A stretch of 64,000 bases of DNA from Pleionea mediterranea. Lineage in GTDB: Bacteria > Pseudomonadota > Gammaproteobacteria > Enterobacterales > Kangiellaceae. Under the pieces are notes generated by a model, which saw nothing but the letters and a program-made list of their open reading frames with translations, was not told where the DNA came from and searched no databases. Shown in pieces: positions 16,105-26,369 of this stretch (within the stretch, counting starts at the first letter, position 1; every line of letters begins with the position of its first letter). The DNA is taken from assembly GCF_003148745.1 (NCBI RefSeq), contig NZ_QGGU01000010.1, positions 130,155-194,154 of the forward strand, given 5' to 3'. Both the position numbers and the translations under genes were made by a program.

Positions 16105-18870
16105 TTATTTAAGTTTGCCGTGGCATTGCTTGAATTTTTTACCGGAACCGCAAGGACAAGGATCGTTTCGGCCAACTTTAACCCCGTCACGTACAAAAGG
16201 TGTGGCCGGTTGAGCGCCAGACTCTTTAGCTCCCGCATTATCGTTTGCCATTGCATTGGCTTGCTGATGCTGGAAATTCATTTTTTGCGCTTCTGCTTCT
16301 TTACGTCGCTGCTCTTCAACGGCTGCAGCATCTTCTTCAGAACGCACCTGAACTTTTGATAGCACATTGACCACTTCGTGCTTTAATGACTCAAGCATTC
16401 CGGTAAACAGTTCAAAGGCTTCGCGTTTATATTCTTGCTTAGGATTTTTTTGAGCATAACCACGTAAATGAATACCCTGCCTTAAATGATCCATCGCCGC
16501 AAGATGTTCGCGCCAATGAGAGTCGAGCGTCTGTAGCATCACGGATTTTTCAAAATGACGCAGAACTTGTCCACCAACGGCTTCTTCTTTGGCTTTGTAA
16601 TTATCAGTAACGACTTCAAAGATTTTTTCACGCAGCTTATCTTCGTGAAGCTCTTCATCTTCTTCCAGCCATTTTTTAACTGGCAGCTCAATCAAGTATT
16701 CATTTTTCATGTGCTCTTCGAGCCCATTGATATCCCACATACTGTCAATGCTTTGCGGTGGAATATATTGACTGATGTCTTCGTTCAGAACATCAAAGCG
16801 CACGGCGTCAATGGTTTCGGAAATATCATCGGTCGACATCAGCTCATGACGTTGTTCATAAATGACTTTACGCTGATCGTTGGCAACGTCATCGTACTCC
16901 AGCAACTGTTTACGAATATCAAAGTTACGGGCTTCTACTTTGCGCTGTGCGTTTTCAATAGCGCGAGTAACCATTTTGTGTTCGATGGCTTCGTCTTCTT
17001 CCCAACCTAATTTACGCAACATATTGACCATACGCTCGGGTGCAAAAATTCGCATCAGATCATCATCGAGTGACAAGAAGAAACGGCTTAAGCCCGGATC
17101 ACCCTGTCGACCGGCACGGCCTCGCAACTGATTGTCGATACGTCGTGATTCATGACGTTCGGAACCTATGATTGCCAGACCACCAGCTTCTAGAACTTGT
17201 TGATGACGCTCTTTCCATTCGCTTTCAAGTGCTTCAAGTTTTTTATTTAACTCACTCTCTGGCTTGTCTTTGTACTTTTGCTTAAGCGCTTCGGTTTCCG
17301 CTTTTATGTTACCGCCAAGAACAATATCGGTTCCTCGACCGGCCATATTGGTCGCAATGGTCACAACACCTGGGCGACCAGCATCAGCAATAATTTGCGC
17401 TTCCTGCTCATGGAATTTGGCGTTAAGGACTTTATGTTCAATTTTCTTTTGTTTTAATACGGACGATAAAATCTCAGAGGTTTCAATGGACGCGGTACCC
17501 ACCAATATTGGCTGACCTTTTTCACGACACTCTTCGATTTGTTCAATTAATGCTTTGTATTTGGCATCACGGGTTAAGAAGACCAGGTCCGCCATATCGT
17601 TCCGGATCATGGGTTTATTGGTTGGAATAACCACAACTTCCAGACCATAAATTTGTTGTAACTCAAACGCCTCGGTATCGGCAGTACCAGTCATACCGGA
17701 AAGTTTGTCGTAGATTCGGAAATAATTCTGGAATGTTATGGAAGCAAGCGTCTGGTTTTCGTTTTGAATGGCAACGCCTTCTTTTGCTTCAACCGCCTGA
17801 TGCAACCCTTCTGACCAACGACGACCCGGCATGGTTCGGCCCGTGTGTTCATCAACAATAACAATTTCGCCGTCCTGAACAATATAGTCCACGTCAATTT
17901 TAAACAGGGTATGTGCTCGTAAAGCGGCATTAACATGATGCAATAAGGAAATACTTTGCGCCGAGTAAAGCGTTTGTCCTTCGTCAAGTAAACCGGCTTC
18001 GGTCAATAACTCTTCAACTCTAATTTGGCCACTCTCGGTAAAGTGAACCTGTTTGCTTTTCTCGTCAATGGTGTAATCGCCTTCTTTTTCCACCACTTCT
18101 TTTTCGTCTTCACCGGAAACGATTTGCTCTTTCAGTTTTGGAATAAGGCCATTCATTTTTTTGTAAAGCGCGGAACTGTCTTCCAGCGATCCGGAAATAA
18201 TCAACGGCGTTCGGGCTTCATCAATTAAAATGGAGTCAACTTCATCCACCACGGCAAAGTTAAGTTCGCGCTGTACTTTTTCTTCCAGACTGAACGCCAT
18301 GTTGTCACGCAGATAATCGAAACCAAACTCGTTGTTGGTTCCATAAGTGATATCACACTGATAAGCCTGCTGTTTCACTTCATGGGACTGGCCAGATAAT
18401 ACGCAGCCCACGGAAAGTCCTAAAAACTCGTACAAGGGACGCATCCAGTCCGCATCACGTTCCGCCAGGTAATCATTCACGGTAATGATATGAACGCCTT
18501 TGCCGGATAATGCGTTCAGGTAGGCCGGCAGGGTTGCCACCAGGGTTTTACCTTCACCGGTACGCATTTCAGAAATTTTGCCATCATGAAGCACCATGCC
18601 GCCGATAAGCTGCACATCAAAGTGGCGCATACCCATTACACGCTTACTGGCTTCACGAGCCACGGCAAAAGCTTCATTTAAAATATCGTCGAGTGTTTCA
18701 CCATCGTTTAAACGTTGCTTGAATTGATCGGACTTAGCCTTTAACTCATCGTCACTCAATGCTTCCAGCTCAGGTTCCATCGCATTGATAAGATCCACTT
18801 GCTTCTCGAGTCGCTTAAGAATACGTTGATTTCGACTGCCGAAGATTCTGGTTAAAAATTGTCCGAACAT
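16105..18870 (-). CDS. secA: Protein translocase ATPase SecA
   Basis: The 921-residue protein is full length. It has Walker [10 protein letters not shown] (residues 102-110), a DEAD-like [18 protein letters not shown] near residue 208, [15 protein letters not shown], the helicase motifs [13 protein letters not shown] and [13 protein letters not shown], and a C-terminal zinc-binding tail [14 protein letters not shown] that in relatives binds SecB and lipid. SecA drives export of unfolded preproteins through SecYEG at the inner membrane. Unlike in E. coli, no secM-type arrest-peptide gene precedes it; the upstream gene is an M23 peptidase with its own terminator, so secA is probably transcribed from the promoter at about 18953-18980. 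Confidence 0.98.
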   Translation of the reverse strand: MFGQFLTRIFGSRNQRILKRLEKQVDLINAMEPELEALSDDELKAKSDQFKQRLNDGETLDDILNEAFAVAREASKRVMGMRHFDVQLIGGMVLHDGKISEMRTGEGKTLVATLPAYLNALSGKGVHIITVNDYLAERDADWMRPLYEFLGLSVGCVLSGQSHEVKQQAYQCDITYGTNNEFGFDYLRDNMAFSLEEKVQRELNFAVVDEVDSILIDEARTPLIISGSLEDSSALYKKMNGLIPKLKEQIVSGEDEKEVVEKEGDYTIDEKSKQVHFTESGQIRVEELLTEAGLLDEGQTLYSAQSISLLHHVNAALRAHTLFKIDVDYIVQDGEIVIVDEHTGRTMPGRRWSEGLHQAVEAKEGVAIQNENQTLASITFQNYFRIYDKLSGMTGTADTEAFELQQIYGLEVVVIPTNKPMIRNDMADLVFLTRDAKYKALIEQIEECREKGQPILVGTASIETSEILSSVLKQKKIEHKVLNAKFHEQEAQIIADAGRPGVVTIATNMAGRGTDIVLGGNIKAETEALKQKYKDKPESELNKKLEALESEWKERHQQVLEAGGLAIIGSERHESRRIDNQLRGRAGRQGDPGLSRFFLSLDDDLMRIFAPERMVNMLRKLGWEEDEAIEHKMVTRAIENAQRKVEARNFDIRKQLLEYDDVANDQRKVIYEQRHELMSTDDISETIDAVRFDVLNEDISQYIPPQSIDSMWDINGLEEHMKNEYLIELPVKKWLEEDEELHEDKLREKIFEVVTDNYKAKEEAVGGQVLRHFEKSVMLQTLDSHWREHLAAMDHLRQGIHLRGYAQKNPKQEYKREAFELFTGMLESLKHEVVNVLSKVQVRSEEDAAAVEEQRRKEAEAQKMNFQHQQANAMANDNAGAKESGAQPATPFVRDGVKVGRNDPCPCGSGKKFKQCHGKLK

Positions 18871-18952
18871 GTAAATACTCTTTTATTGTTGTGGTGTTAA
18901 CGGTTATGCAGTGTTAACAAAAATTTACGGTGAAACGCCAATCGCGGCCAGC

Positions 18953-18980
18953 ATTGTACCCTATTACACGCGGGGGTAAA
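18953..18980 (-). promoter_or_regulatory. Putative sigma-70 promoter of secA
   Basis: On the minus strand TTTACC and TACAAT are separated by 16 bp, upstream of the secA start and downstream of the M23-gene terminator. The -10 is good and the -35 is weak. Confidence 0.5.
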
Positions 18981-19042
18981 ACGCGAAACACTCAAATGGA
19001 AGTGGTATAAATGGGGATGAAACTGACTTTTACAAGACAACA

Positions 19043-19072
19043 AAAAAACGGCGAGTTTTGAGCTCGCCGTTT
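19043..19072 (-). terminator. Terminator of the M23 peptidase gene
   Basis: AAACGGCGAGCTC pairs with AACTCGCCGTTT on the minus strand and is followed by seven T. It isolates the peptidase gene from secA. Confidence 0.85.
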
Positions 19073-19103
19073 GGGTAAACAATAAACTGTTTTGACAGTT
19101 AAA

Positions 19104-20042
19104 TTATGATTTACTGCGCCGATTCACATAACGTAGCGGGTTGATCTGCCGACCATTTTTCAGGATTTCATAATGCACATGGGCACCGGTTGATCGGCCA
19201 GAATTGCCCATTTCAGCAATTTGCTGATTTTTACTGATCACTTCGCCCACTTTCACCAGTGCGGTTTTGTTGTGACCGTAACGGGTGACAAAGCCGTCAC
19301 CGTGGCTAATTTCAATCAACAATCCATAACCGTGGCGATCGCCAACAAACGACACAACCCCTGCTGCGGTTGATACGACAGGAGCGCCTTCTTTACCCGC
19401 AAAGTCCAGACCAGCATGCCAGGCAGGTCGGCCCGAGAAAGGATCCGTCCGGCGGCCGTAAAACGACGACATCCAGCCTTTGGTGATGGGTCGACCGGAA
19501 ATATAGCTTTCCACACCAATGTGCTTATCAAGTACCAGAGATTCAATGGCGGATAACTGTTGCTCACGACTTAGCAGCTGGCTGCTTAAATCATCCAGTA
19601 AGGTTAAAAACTCAGCATCACTGCTGTTGCTGCTAACCGACTCAGGCTCTTCTGGACCACCTATAGCAGGCGGTTGAGAAAAATTGAATTCATTGGCATC
19701 GATACCGGCTATATTGGCAATGCGGGAGCCGGCTGCGTCCAGGCGTCGAACATGGGCCTGTAAAATACCAAGGCGTGCGGTCAGGGCATTTAATTTTTTC
19801 TGTGAACGTTCTTTGGCTTTATCCAGTTCAGTCCGCTGATCGGCCAATTGAGTACGCCAATCGTTAATGGTGTCCTGATCGACACTGGCAATGTGGCCTC
19901 TATACTTGGCCAGCTGATAACCACCAACAGCAGTAATCACTGGCAAGGTAACCGCAAAGGTCAACAATGACATAATGCCAAGCTTGGTCACTTTGAGGCT
20001 GCGGATCCCATTACGGGATCGCTGTAATATTGTAAAACTCAT
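19104..20042 (-). CDS. M23 (LytM-type) peptidoglycan peptidase with coiled coil
   Basis: One membrane helix (about residues 20-45) anchors a periplasmic protein. A helical, charged coiled-coil stretch (about 55-110, Lys/Glu/Arg-rich) is followed by a Ser-rich linker and a C-terminal M23 domain: HAGLDFAG supplies the zinc His and Asp, and GAHVHYEI supplies HxH. The active-site residues are intact, so it is probably a true DD-endopeptidase acting on cross-links, not a degenerate LytM activator. A second reading is that its coiled coil tethers it to the divisome, since it sits beside the division cluster. It is divergent from dciA. Confidence 0.88.
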   Translation of the reverse strand: MSFTILQRSRNGIRSLKVTKLGIMSLLTFAVTLPVITAVGGYQLAKYRGHIASVDQDTINDWRTQLADQRTELDKAKERSQKKLNALTARLGILQAHVRRLDAAGSRIANIAGIDANEFNFSQPPAIGGPEEPESVSSNSSDAEFLTLLDDLSSQLLSREQQLSAIESLVLDKHIGVESYISGRPITKGWMSSFYGRRTDPFSGRPAWHAGLDFAGKEGAPVVSTAAGVVSFVGDRHGYGLLIEISHGDGFVTRYGHNKTALVKVGEVISKNQQIAEMGNSGRSTGAHVHYEILKNGRQINPLRYVNRRSKS

Positions 20043-20289
20043 CTATCCAACACCCTTATAATTTCAGCTCACTTTCTATCGAAGTGATTTCTTTTTGTTA
20101 TAATTCGGTTTGCAACACTGCCTTAATAACAGGGTTATTAGCAAAGCTAATACTGACGCTGTGCCAGAAACCCCTTATTATTGCAATAAAATCAACACTT
20201 TAGTTGTCGTTTTAATTAACGACCATCAATCTTAACGATTATGCTTAAATCAGCAGGCATAACGCCTTAACCGCAGGATCCGCTTGTTT

Positions 20290-20610
20290 ATGTCAAAAAC
20301 ACGCCCAGAACCCATCAATAGTTTATCGGATAAAGCCGACGGATCTTTAAGGTTTATTTTGGACAATTTAGCAAGAATCAAGCAGTTAGACCATATAGTT
20401 AAAGCTAAATTGAGCCAAAAGTTAACATCTCACTGCCGAATTATCAATTATCGTGATAATCGACTGGTCATCGCCGTTGAATCTTCCAGCTGGGCAACCC
20501 GGTTAAAATTCGAACTGCCAAATTTACTGTCAAGTCTACGGGCGGATGGTTTTCCTGGCTTAAGGGCCATCGATATTAAAGTGGCTGAATCGGATCAAAA
20601 CAGCATTTAA
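20290..20610 (+). CDS. dciA: DciA-like DUF721 protein (replicative helicase loader)
   Basis: The 106-residue protein matches the DUF721 fold: a helical N-terminus, LSQKLTSHCRIINYRDNRLVIAVESSSWATRLKFE with the conserved SSWA segment, and a short C-terminal IDIKVAE strand. DUF721 proteins (DciA) help load DnaB in bacteria lacking DnaC. A DUF721 gene next to lpxC/secA is common in gammaproteobacteria. The ATG at 20290 is preferred over an in-frame TTG at 20284; a weak GCAGGA lies upstream. It is convergent with lpxC and shares a bidirectional terminator with it. Confidence 0.85.
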   Translation: MSKTRPEPINSLSDKADGSLRFILDNLARIKQLDHIVKAKLSQKLTSHCRIINYRDNRLVIAVESSSWATRLKFELPNLLSSLRADGFPGLRAIDIKVAESDQNSI

Positions 20611-20670
20611 GCAGCTTGCCCATACTCAACAACTCAACAACCAATTCACAACCACCGCTTCTATTAAAAA

Positions 20671-20705
20671 CAAAAAAGCCAAAGCATCAGGCTCTGGCTT
20701 TTAGG
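20671..20705. terminator. Bidirectional terminator between dciA and lpxC
   Basis: AAGCCAAAGC-atcag-GCTCTGGCTT forms a stem with one wobble; the A-run on the left gives TTTTTTG when read on the minus strand (lpxC), and TTTT follows on the plus strand. Confidence 0.75.
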
Positions 20706-20729
20706 CTAACCCATTGTATTCTAACGATT

Positions 20730-21644
20730 TTATACCGATAAAATAGGGTTCATAATGTAAGAGATAGGCGCCGCAGTGGCGTCTTCAAAGGTAACGGTTT
20801 CCCAAGCTTCGGCGTCTGCAATCAACGCACGCAATAACTTGTTATTTAACGCGTGACCCGATTTGTAACCTGCGAATGATCCCACCAGACTGTTACCCAG
20901 TAAGTAAAGATCACCAATGGCATCCAAAATCTTGTGCTTAACGAATTCGTCTTCGTAACGTAAACCGTCTTCGTTCAAGATTCGATAATCATCCAGAACA
21001 ATGGCGTTATCAAGGCTTCCGCCCTGTGCCAGGTTTTTCGAACGTAAATACTCAATATCATTCATAAAACCGAAGGTACGGGCACGGCTCACTTCCTTAA
21101 CAAACGAGGTGCTGGAAAAGTCGATAACCGAGGTTTGCGAACGATCTTTAAAAATGGGGTGATCAAAATCGATGGTAAAGGCAACTTTAAAGCCATCAAA
21201 GGGTTCGAAAACGGCTTTTTTGTCGCCATCTTCAACCACCACTCGCTTTTTGATCCGAATGAATTTTTTTGCTTTGCTCTGCTCTTCGATACCAGCAGAT
21301 TGCAATAGGAATACGAAAGGTCCAGAGCTACCGTCCATAATGGGTACTTCTGGCGCAGATACATCAATAAAGGCGTTATCAACACCCAGGCCGGCCATTG
21401 CCGCCAATAAATGCTCTACGGTTGAAATTCTTACATCGCCTTTGATCAGGCAGGTTGACAAGGTTGTATCGCCAACATTTTCTGGAGCAGCTGCAATTTC
21501 TACGACAGGCTCAAGATCAACACGGCGGAATACAATGCCGGTATCCACGGGTGCAGGTCGTAAGGTTAAATATACTTTTTCACCGGTATGCAAGCCAACG
21601 CCGGTTGCGCGAATGGCTGTACGCAAAGTACGCTGTCTAATCAT
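20730..21644 (-). CDS. lpxC: UDP-3-O-acyl-N-acetylglucosamine deacetylase LpxC
   Basis: LpxC catalyses the first committed step of lipid A synthesis. The 304-residue length is normal. Zinc ligands are visible: [14 protein letters not shown] (His78) and [13 protein letters not shown] (the HxxxD pair). [21 protein letters not shown] at the start and [15 protein letters not shown] are also typical. It closes the division/wall cluster downstream of ftsZ but is separated by a strong terminator and has its own promoter. In enteric bacteria the protein is controlled by FtsH degradation; whether the C-terminal tail ([10 protein letters not shown]) serves that here is unknown. Confidence 0.97.
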   Translation of the reverse strand: MIRQRTLRTAIRATGVGLHTGEKVYLTLRPAPVDTGIVFRRVDLEPVVEIAAAPENVGDTTLSTCLIKGDVRISTVEHLLAAMAGLGVDNAFIDVSAPEVPIMDGSSGPFVFLLQSAGIEEQSKAKKFIRIKKRVVVEDGDKKAVFEPFDGFKVAFTIDFDHPIFKDRSQTSVIDFSSTSFVKEVSRARTFGFMNDIEYLRSKNLAQGGSLDNAIVLDDYRILNEDGLRYEDEFVKHKILDAIGDLYLLGNSLVGSFAGYKSGHALNNKLLRALIADAEAWETVTFEDATAAPISYIMNPILSV

Positions 21645-21712
21645 TAAGCTTTCACTCCAAAATACTGTTTCTACGGAGCTCCACTCCTACGTACCTTCCA
21701 TGAGGGAGCGAG

Positions 21713-21741
21713 ATCCTACCAGATAAGAAATATCTGTGAAA
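21713..21741 (-). promoter_or_regulatory. Putative lpxC promoter
   Basis: On the minus strand an extended -10 (TGGTAGGAT) lies 17 bp from TTTCAC, between the ftsZ terminator and lpxC. A small hairpin CAGATA/TATCTG falls in the spacer. Confidence 0.5.
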
Positions 21742-21919
21742 CATTTTTTGTGTATTTTTCACACAATTTGAGAATTAAATCAAATTTTAACACTTTTACG
21801 AGCTTTTACTGACTAACTGGCTCATATTTCTCAAATTTATCTCACTTTGAAATCAACTGTTTCGAAGCGAACTTCTGTTAAGTGGCAAAATACCCAAACC
21901 GCTTAACCAGACCCTCTCA

Positions 21920-21963
21920 AAAAACTTAAAACAGACAGGTGCAGAAGGGAGGCACCTGTCTGT
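21920..21963 (-). terminator. ftsZ terminator
   Basis: A perfect 12-bp stem ACAGACAGGTGC / GCACCTGTCTGT (21931-21963) is followed on the minus strand by TTTTAAGTTTTTT. It marks the end of the ftsZ transcript. Confidence 0.85.
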
Positions 21964-22042
21964 GACTGACTTATCTGCTTTTTTAATCACTGTGAATGCT
22001 GAACGGGGCAATCACAATTGATTCGTAAAAAACAATTCAGGG

Positions 22043-23191
22043 TTAGTCGGCCTGTTTTCTTAAAAATGCAGGAATATCCAGATAATCCATATCACTGCCC
22101 GCCGCTTTGGCTTCGCCACCATTTTGTTGACGAATAACCGTTGGGCGATCCAGCTTTTGGTAATCCGTTGTGCCATCGGCTTTTATATTTTCATCGCTGT
22201 TCGACACTAACTTAACAGGCTGCTGGCCTTTGGCTAACAATCCTGTGGCTACCACTGTGACACGTAATTCATCATTAAGTTCAGGATCAATGGCGGTCCC
22301 CACAACTACGGTGGCTTCTTCTGAAGCGAAGTCCTGAACGATGCTGCCCACTTCGGCAAACTCATCGATGCTCATGTCTTCACCACAGGTGATATTCACC
22401 AGAATGCCTCGAGCACCCGACAAATCAACGTCTTCCAGTAATGGACTGGCAACCGCTGTTTCTGCAGCAACCTGAGCCCGATTATCGCCTGAGGCAATGC
22501 CAGTTCCCATCATGGCCATGCCTTTTTCTGACATCACCGTTCGAACATCGGCAAAATCCACATTGATCAAACCAGGACGAGTAATTAACTCGGCAATACC
22601 CTGAACAGCACCATGCAGTACGTCATTCGCCGCTTTAAAGGCTTCGGTTAATGCTTTGCCTTTTAATACCGACAAGACTTTATCGTTTGGCACAATGATT
22701 AACGAGTCAACATGACGACGTAATTCTTCAATGCCTTCTTCTGCCACTTTCATTCGCTTTTTTAACTCAAAGAAAAAAGGTTTGGTGACTACCGCAACCG
22801 TTAAAATGCCCATTTCTTTGGCAATTTCCGCAACCACTGGCGCAGCACCCGTTCCCGTGCCACCACCCATACCGGCGGTTAAAAACACCATATCGGTGTC
22901 TTTTAATACTTCCTGAATACGTTCACGATCTTCCAGCGCAGCCTGACGCCCCACTTCCGGATTGGCGCCCGCGCCAAGTCCTTTGGTGATGCTACCGCCC
23001 AGCTGAATGCTGGTACGTGCATTGGATTTACTTAAAGCCTGTGCATCTGTATTTGCACAGACAAATTCAACACCGTCGATATTGGCTGCAAGCATATGCT
23101 CTACCGCATTGCTGCCACCGCCACCCAGGCCAATGACTTTGATAACGGCATTGTCTTGGCAGTTATCGATTAACTCAAACATGTTAGGCAT
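22043..23191 (-). CDS. ftsZ: Cell division GTPase FtsZ
   Basis: FtsZ polymerises into the Z ring at midcell. The 382-residue protein has [13 protein letters not shown] (from residue 21), the tubulin signature [12 protein letters not shown] (GGGTGTG at 109-115), NVDFADV and a C-terminal linker ending in [14 protein letters not shown], the conserved peptide bound by FtsA and ZipA. AAGGGG lies upstream of the ATG. A 98-bp gap to ftsA is the largest inside the ftsA-to-mraZ run and may hold an extra promoter. The linker is short and polar. Confidence 0.98.
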   Translation of the reverse strand: MPNMFELIDNCQDNAVIKVIGLGGGGSNAVEHMLAANIDGVEFVCANTDAQALSKSNARTSIQLGGSITKGLGAGANPEVGRQAALEDRERIQEVLKDTDMVFLTAGMGGGTGTGAAPVVAEIAKEMGILTVAVVTKPFFFELKKRMKVAEEGIEELRRHVDSLIIVPNDKVLSVLKGKALTEAFKAANDVLHGAVQGIAELITRPGLINVDFADVRTVMSEKGMAMMGTGIASGDNRAQVAAETAVASPLLEDVDLSGARGILVNITCGEDMSIDEFAEVGSIVQDFASEEATVVVGTAIDPELNDELRVTVVATGLLAKGQQPVKLVSNSDENIKADGTTDYQKLDRPTVIRQQNGGEAKAAGSDMDYLDIPAFLRKQAD

Positions 23192-23289
23192 AGTTATTTC
23201 CCCTTCTTATTACAATTTCAACATTGCATTTGTTGCTAACACTGCGTTGTTTTATTACCCAGTGTTAAACCTCGTTTTTCAGCCGACCA

Positions 23290-24522
23290 TTAAAATCCGC
23301 TGAACCAATTTTTCATTCGTTCAAACACCGACGTAAAGCTGCCGGTTTTCTGTGGTGTGTAATGATAATCTTTGGTTTGTTGATGTCCGTACAACAGCAA
23401 ACCAACACCCGTGGCGTAAATAGGATTTCGAACCACATCCGACAATCCCTTAACGTATTGCGGCATTCCCAGACGCACCGGCATATGGAATACTTCTTCG
23501 GCCAACTCGATTAAGCCTTCCATTTTCGAAGAGCCTCCGGTTAACACCACACCGGCCGGAATAATTTCTTCAAACCCGCTGCGGCGAAGTTCAGCCTGTA
23601 TTAAATTGAATAATTCTTCGTAACGCGGCTCCACCACTTCGGCCAATGTTTGGCGAGATAAACGACGCGGCGCTCGCTCGCCAACGCCCGGTACTTCGAT
23701 GGTATCTTCCAGTGACGTTAATTGACGTAACGCACAGGCGTATTTAATTTTGATGTCTTCTGCGTGTTGTGTAGGCGTTCGAAGAGCCACCGCAATATCG
23801 TTTGTTACCTGATCGCCAGCGATAGGAATAACAGCAGTGTGACGAATAGCACCTTCGGTAAAAATCGCAATATCCGTGGTGCCGCCACCAATATCCACCA
23901 GACAAACACCTAACTCTTTTTCATCATCGGTCAGTACCGAGTAACAGGACGCTAACTGCTCCAAAATAATGTCGTCCGTATCCAGGCCACACCGGCGAAC
24001 ACATTTAACAATATTTTGTGCGGCACTGACTGCACCTGTAACCATATGAACCTTTGCTTCAAGTCTCACCCCTGACATGCCAATGGGCTCTCGAATACCC
24101 TCCTGATTATCGATCACAAATTCTTGTGGCAACACGTGAAGAATTTTTTGATCCGCTGGTATTGCAACGGCTTTGGCCGCATCAATAACGCGATCAACAT
24201 CTTGCGGGTTCACTTCCTGATCACGAATAGCAACAATGCCATGAGAATTTAAACTGGCGATATGGCTACCGGCGATTCCGGTAAACACCGAGTGTATTTG
24301 ACAACCCGCCATTAACTCAGCTTCTTCGACAGCCCGTTGGATGGACTGAACCGTCGACTCGATATTAACCACCACACCTTTTTTCAGTCCGCGCGAAGGA
24401 TGCGAACCAATACCGATAATATCGATTTCATCGTTCGCATTAACTTCACCGACAATCGCAACAACTTTCGATGTTCCAATATCCAGTCCAACAATTAATT
24501 TTTTTTCTGGTGCTCTAGTCAT
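23290..24522 (-). CDS. ftsA: Cell division protein FtsA
   Basis: FtsA is the actin-like protein that tethers FtsZ to the membrane. The 410-residue protein starts with a phosphate-1 loop (LIVGLDIGTSKVVAIVG), has CLVDIGGGTTDIAIF (phosphate-2) and VVLTGGSSKMEGL, and ends in an amphipathic helix (FERMKNWFSGF) that serves as the membrane anchor. It follows ftsQ by 30 bp. Confidence 0.98.
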   Translation of the reverse strand: MTRAPEKKLIVGLDIGTSKVVAIVGEVNANDEIDIIGIGSHPSRGLKKGVVVNIESTVQSIQRAVEEAELMAGCQIHSVFTGIAGSHIASLNSHGIVAIRDQEVNPQDVDRVIDAAKAVAIPADQKILHVLPQEFVIDNQEGIREPIGMSGVRLEAKVHMVTGAVSAAQNIVKCVRRCGLDTDDIILEQLASCYSVLTDDEKELGVCLVDIGGGTTDIAIFTEGAIRHTAVIPIAGDQVTNDIAVALRTPTQHAEDIKIKYACALRQLTSLEDTIEVPGVGERAPRRLSRQTLAEVVEPRYEELFNLIQAELRRSGFEEIIPAGVVLTGGSSKMEGLIELAEEVFHMPVRLGMPQYVKGLSDVVRNPIYATGVGLLLYGHQQTKDYHYTPQKTGSFTSVFERMKNWFSGF

Positions 24523-24552
24523 AATCGTTCTCTATTTTGTTTCACCCTGAAT

Positions 24553-25425
24553 TTAATGTTGAGCTACCTGCTCTTGCTTTTTATTTTTCCAACCTACTGC
24601 CACACCTGATTGATACCGCATATCGATATAAGCTAACCGCTGCTTTTGCTGTTGATTAACTGACTCAACGACGGTTAAAAATCGCTCTAATCGATCCGAT
24701 AATTCTTTTTTTCCGAGAAACAGCGCTATGCCGTTTTCAAGTTGCATGGTCCATCCATTATGAGGACTCACAGATAGTTCGGTAATTCGAAACTCGTTCT
24801 CTGGCATTTGTTCCGAGAAAAAATGATACATGGATAACAAATCCGAAATTTTTCCATAGTTACCGGTTAACAAAGGCAACTGTTCAAATTGTGTCACGTT
24901 ATCGGCTTGAAACACGATGCCTTCTTTACTGATCAATTTTTCATTATTTAAATTTAACCAGGGCTGATGTTCTTCGACATCCAGCATCAATGTATGCGGC
25001 CATACTTTTCGTGCTTTCACCTGCTTAACCCAGGGGTAGGTGAGTATCACTTCTGAAACCTCTGCAACATCCAACGTAAAAAACGAATCATCTATTTCGG
25101 CTTTTATATAGCGCTCTAACGATTCAGCCGTAACAAAATCAGGCGCATTTTGAAACGCCACTTTCCAACTTTTAACAGTATTAGATGACTCTGAATCAGT
25201 TAACTCAGAGTCCGTTAACTCAGAATTTTTAACAGCACTACCTGCCACCTGATTGTTAACCGCTTTGCTTTTTAACCAGTTAAATACAGGCTGGCTAAAC
25301 ATAAAAACACTCACCGTTACTGCGCCTAAACCGACAATAAAAACAGACAGACGCAACCAACGCTTAAGCGAGGCGCCTGAATCTGATTTTTTAGTGGTCG
25401 CCATTTGGCGTTTACGCTGACTCAT
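24553..25425 (-). CDS. ftsQ: Cell division protein FtsQ
   Basis: FtsQ is a bitopic divisome protein that connects FtsL/FtsB to other parts. After a basic cytoplasmic tail the membrane helix lies at about residues 27-48 (LSVFIVGLGAVTVSVFMFS). A short Ser/Glu/Thr-rich insert with a repeated SELTD unit precedes the POTRA domain (about 85-155, with YPWVKQVKARKVWPHTL) and the beta domain. The gene overlaps ddlB by 4 bp, indicating translational coupling. Confidence 0.95.
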   Translation of the reverse strand: MSQRKRQMATTKKSDSGASLKRWLRLSVFIVGLGAVTVSVFMFSQPVFNWLKSKAVNNQVAGSAVKNSELTDSELTDSESSNTVKSWKVAFQNAPDFVTAESLERYIKAEIDDSFFTLDVAEVSEVILTYPWVKQVKARKVWPHTLMLDVEEHQPWLNLNNEKLISKEGIVFQADNVTQFEQLPLLTGNYGKISDLLSMYHFFSEQMPENEFRITELSVSPHNGWTMQLENGIALFLGKKELSDRLERFLTVVESVNQQQKQRLAYIDMRYQSGVAVGWKNKKQEQVAQH

Positions 25426-26369
25426 AAACTTGTTTTTAAAATTTCCAATGTTAAAGCTTCAAATGAAAGCCCTTTATGCAATGCTGCTTTAGGTACCAAA
25501 CTGGATTCGGTCATACCGGGCACCGTATTCGCCTCAAGTAATTTAAATTGCTGGTTATTATTATCAAAAATAAAATCAACCCGGCCCCAGCCAGAACAGC
25601 CTAAAGCGGCAAAAGCGTTAAGCGCCAATTCACCCAATATCGACTCCTGCTCATCCGATAAACCACTGGGACAAAAGTATTCTGTTTCTGACGACTGATA
25701 CTTGGCTTCATAATCATAAAATTCACGAGGAGTGACCATACTGATACTCGGCAACGCCGTGTTGTTCAAAATGGCAACGGTATATTCTTTGCCATTAATG
25801 AATGATTCCACCAGTACTTCACTGTCGTACTGTCGGGCGGTTTCTATGGCACGACACAACTCACCAACGTTTGACGCTTTACTCATGCCAACACTTGAAC
25901 CTTCATGTGACGGTTTAACAAACACCACAGGACCAAGTTTGGCAATAATGCTGCGAATACTTTGTTCATTCACAGTAAACTCTTCTGAAACCAGAACATG
26001 ATCCGCTACAGGTAATCCCATCGCTTTCCAAATCATTTTGCTGCGCCATTTATCCATGGCTATGGCAGATCCCAGCACGCCACTGCCGGTGTACTGGATC
26101 CCCATAAATTCAAGAGCGGCCTGAATTCGACCATCTTCACCACCCCGGCCATGCAATGCATTCCATACACGAGTGATGTTTTTTGATTTAAGTTGCGATA
26201 AATCTTGCTCTTTGGGATCAAAGGCTTGCGCATCTATACCCATTTTCTTAAGCCCTTTAATAACAGCTTCACCAGAACGTAACGATATTTCACGCTCTGC
26301 TGAGTCGCCGCCCAAAAGGACTACAACTTTGCCAAACTGTTGATTAAGTGCATCGGTCATTTTATTCAC
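25422..26369 (-). CDS. ddlB: D-alanine--D-alanine ligase Ddl
   Basis: This ATP-grasp enzyme joins two D-Ala for the MurF step. The 315-residue length is standard. Visible motifs: [16 protein letters not shown] at the N-terminus, [38 protein letters not shown] and [20 protein letters not shown], which bind ATP/Mg and substrate. It sits between murC and ftsQ with 8-bp and 4-bp overlaps. The position matches ddlB of other gammaproteobacteria. Confidence 0.97.
   Translation of the reverse strand: MNKMTDALNQQFGKVVVLLGGDSAEREISLRSGEAVIKGLKKMGIDAQAFDPKEQDLSQLKSKNITRVWNALHGRGGEDGRIQAALEFMGIQYTGSGVLGSAIAMDKWRSKMIWKAMGLPVADHVLVSEEFTVNEQSIRSIIAKLGPVVFVKPSHEGSSVGMSKASNVGELCRAIETARQYDSEVLVESFINGKEYTVAILNNTALPSISMVTPREFYDYEAKYQSSETEYFCPSGLSDEQESILGELALNAFAALGCSGWGRVDFIFDNNNQQFKLLEANTVPGMTESSLVPKAALHKGLSFEALTLEILKTSL

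Noticed and set aside
18871..19103. A secM-like arrest peptide gene before secA
   Set aside because: No open frame with a signal sequence and an arrest-like C-terminus was seen; the stretch holds a terminator and a promoter instead.
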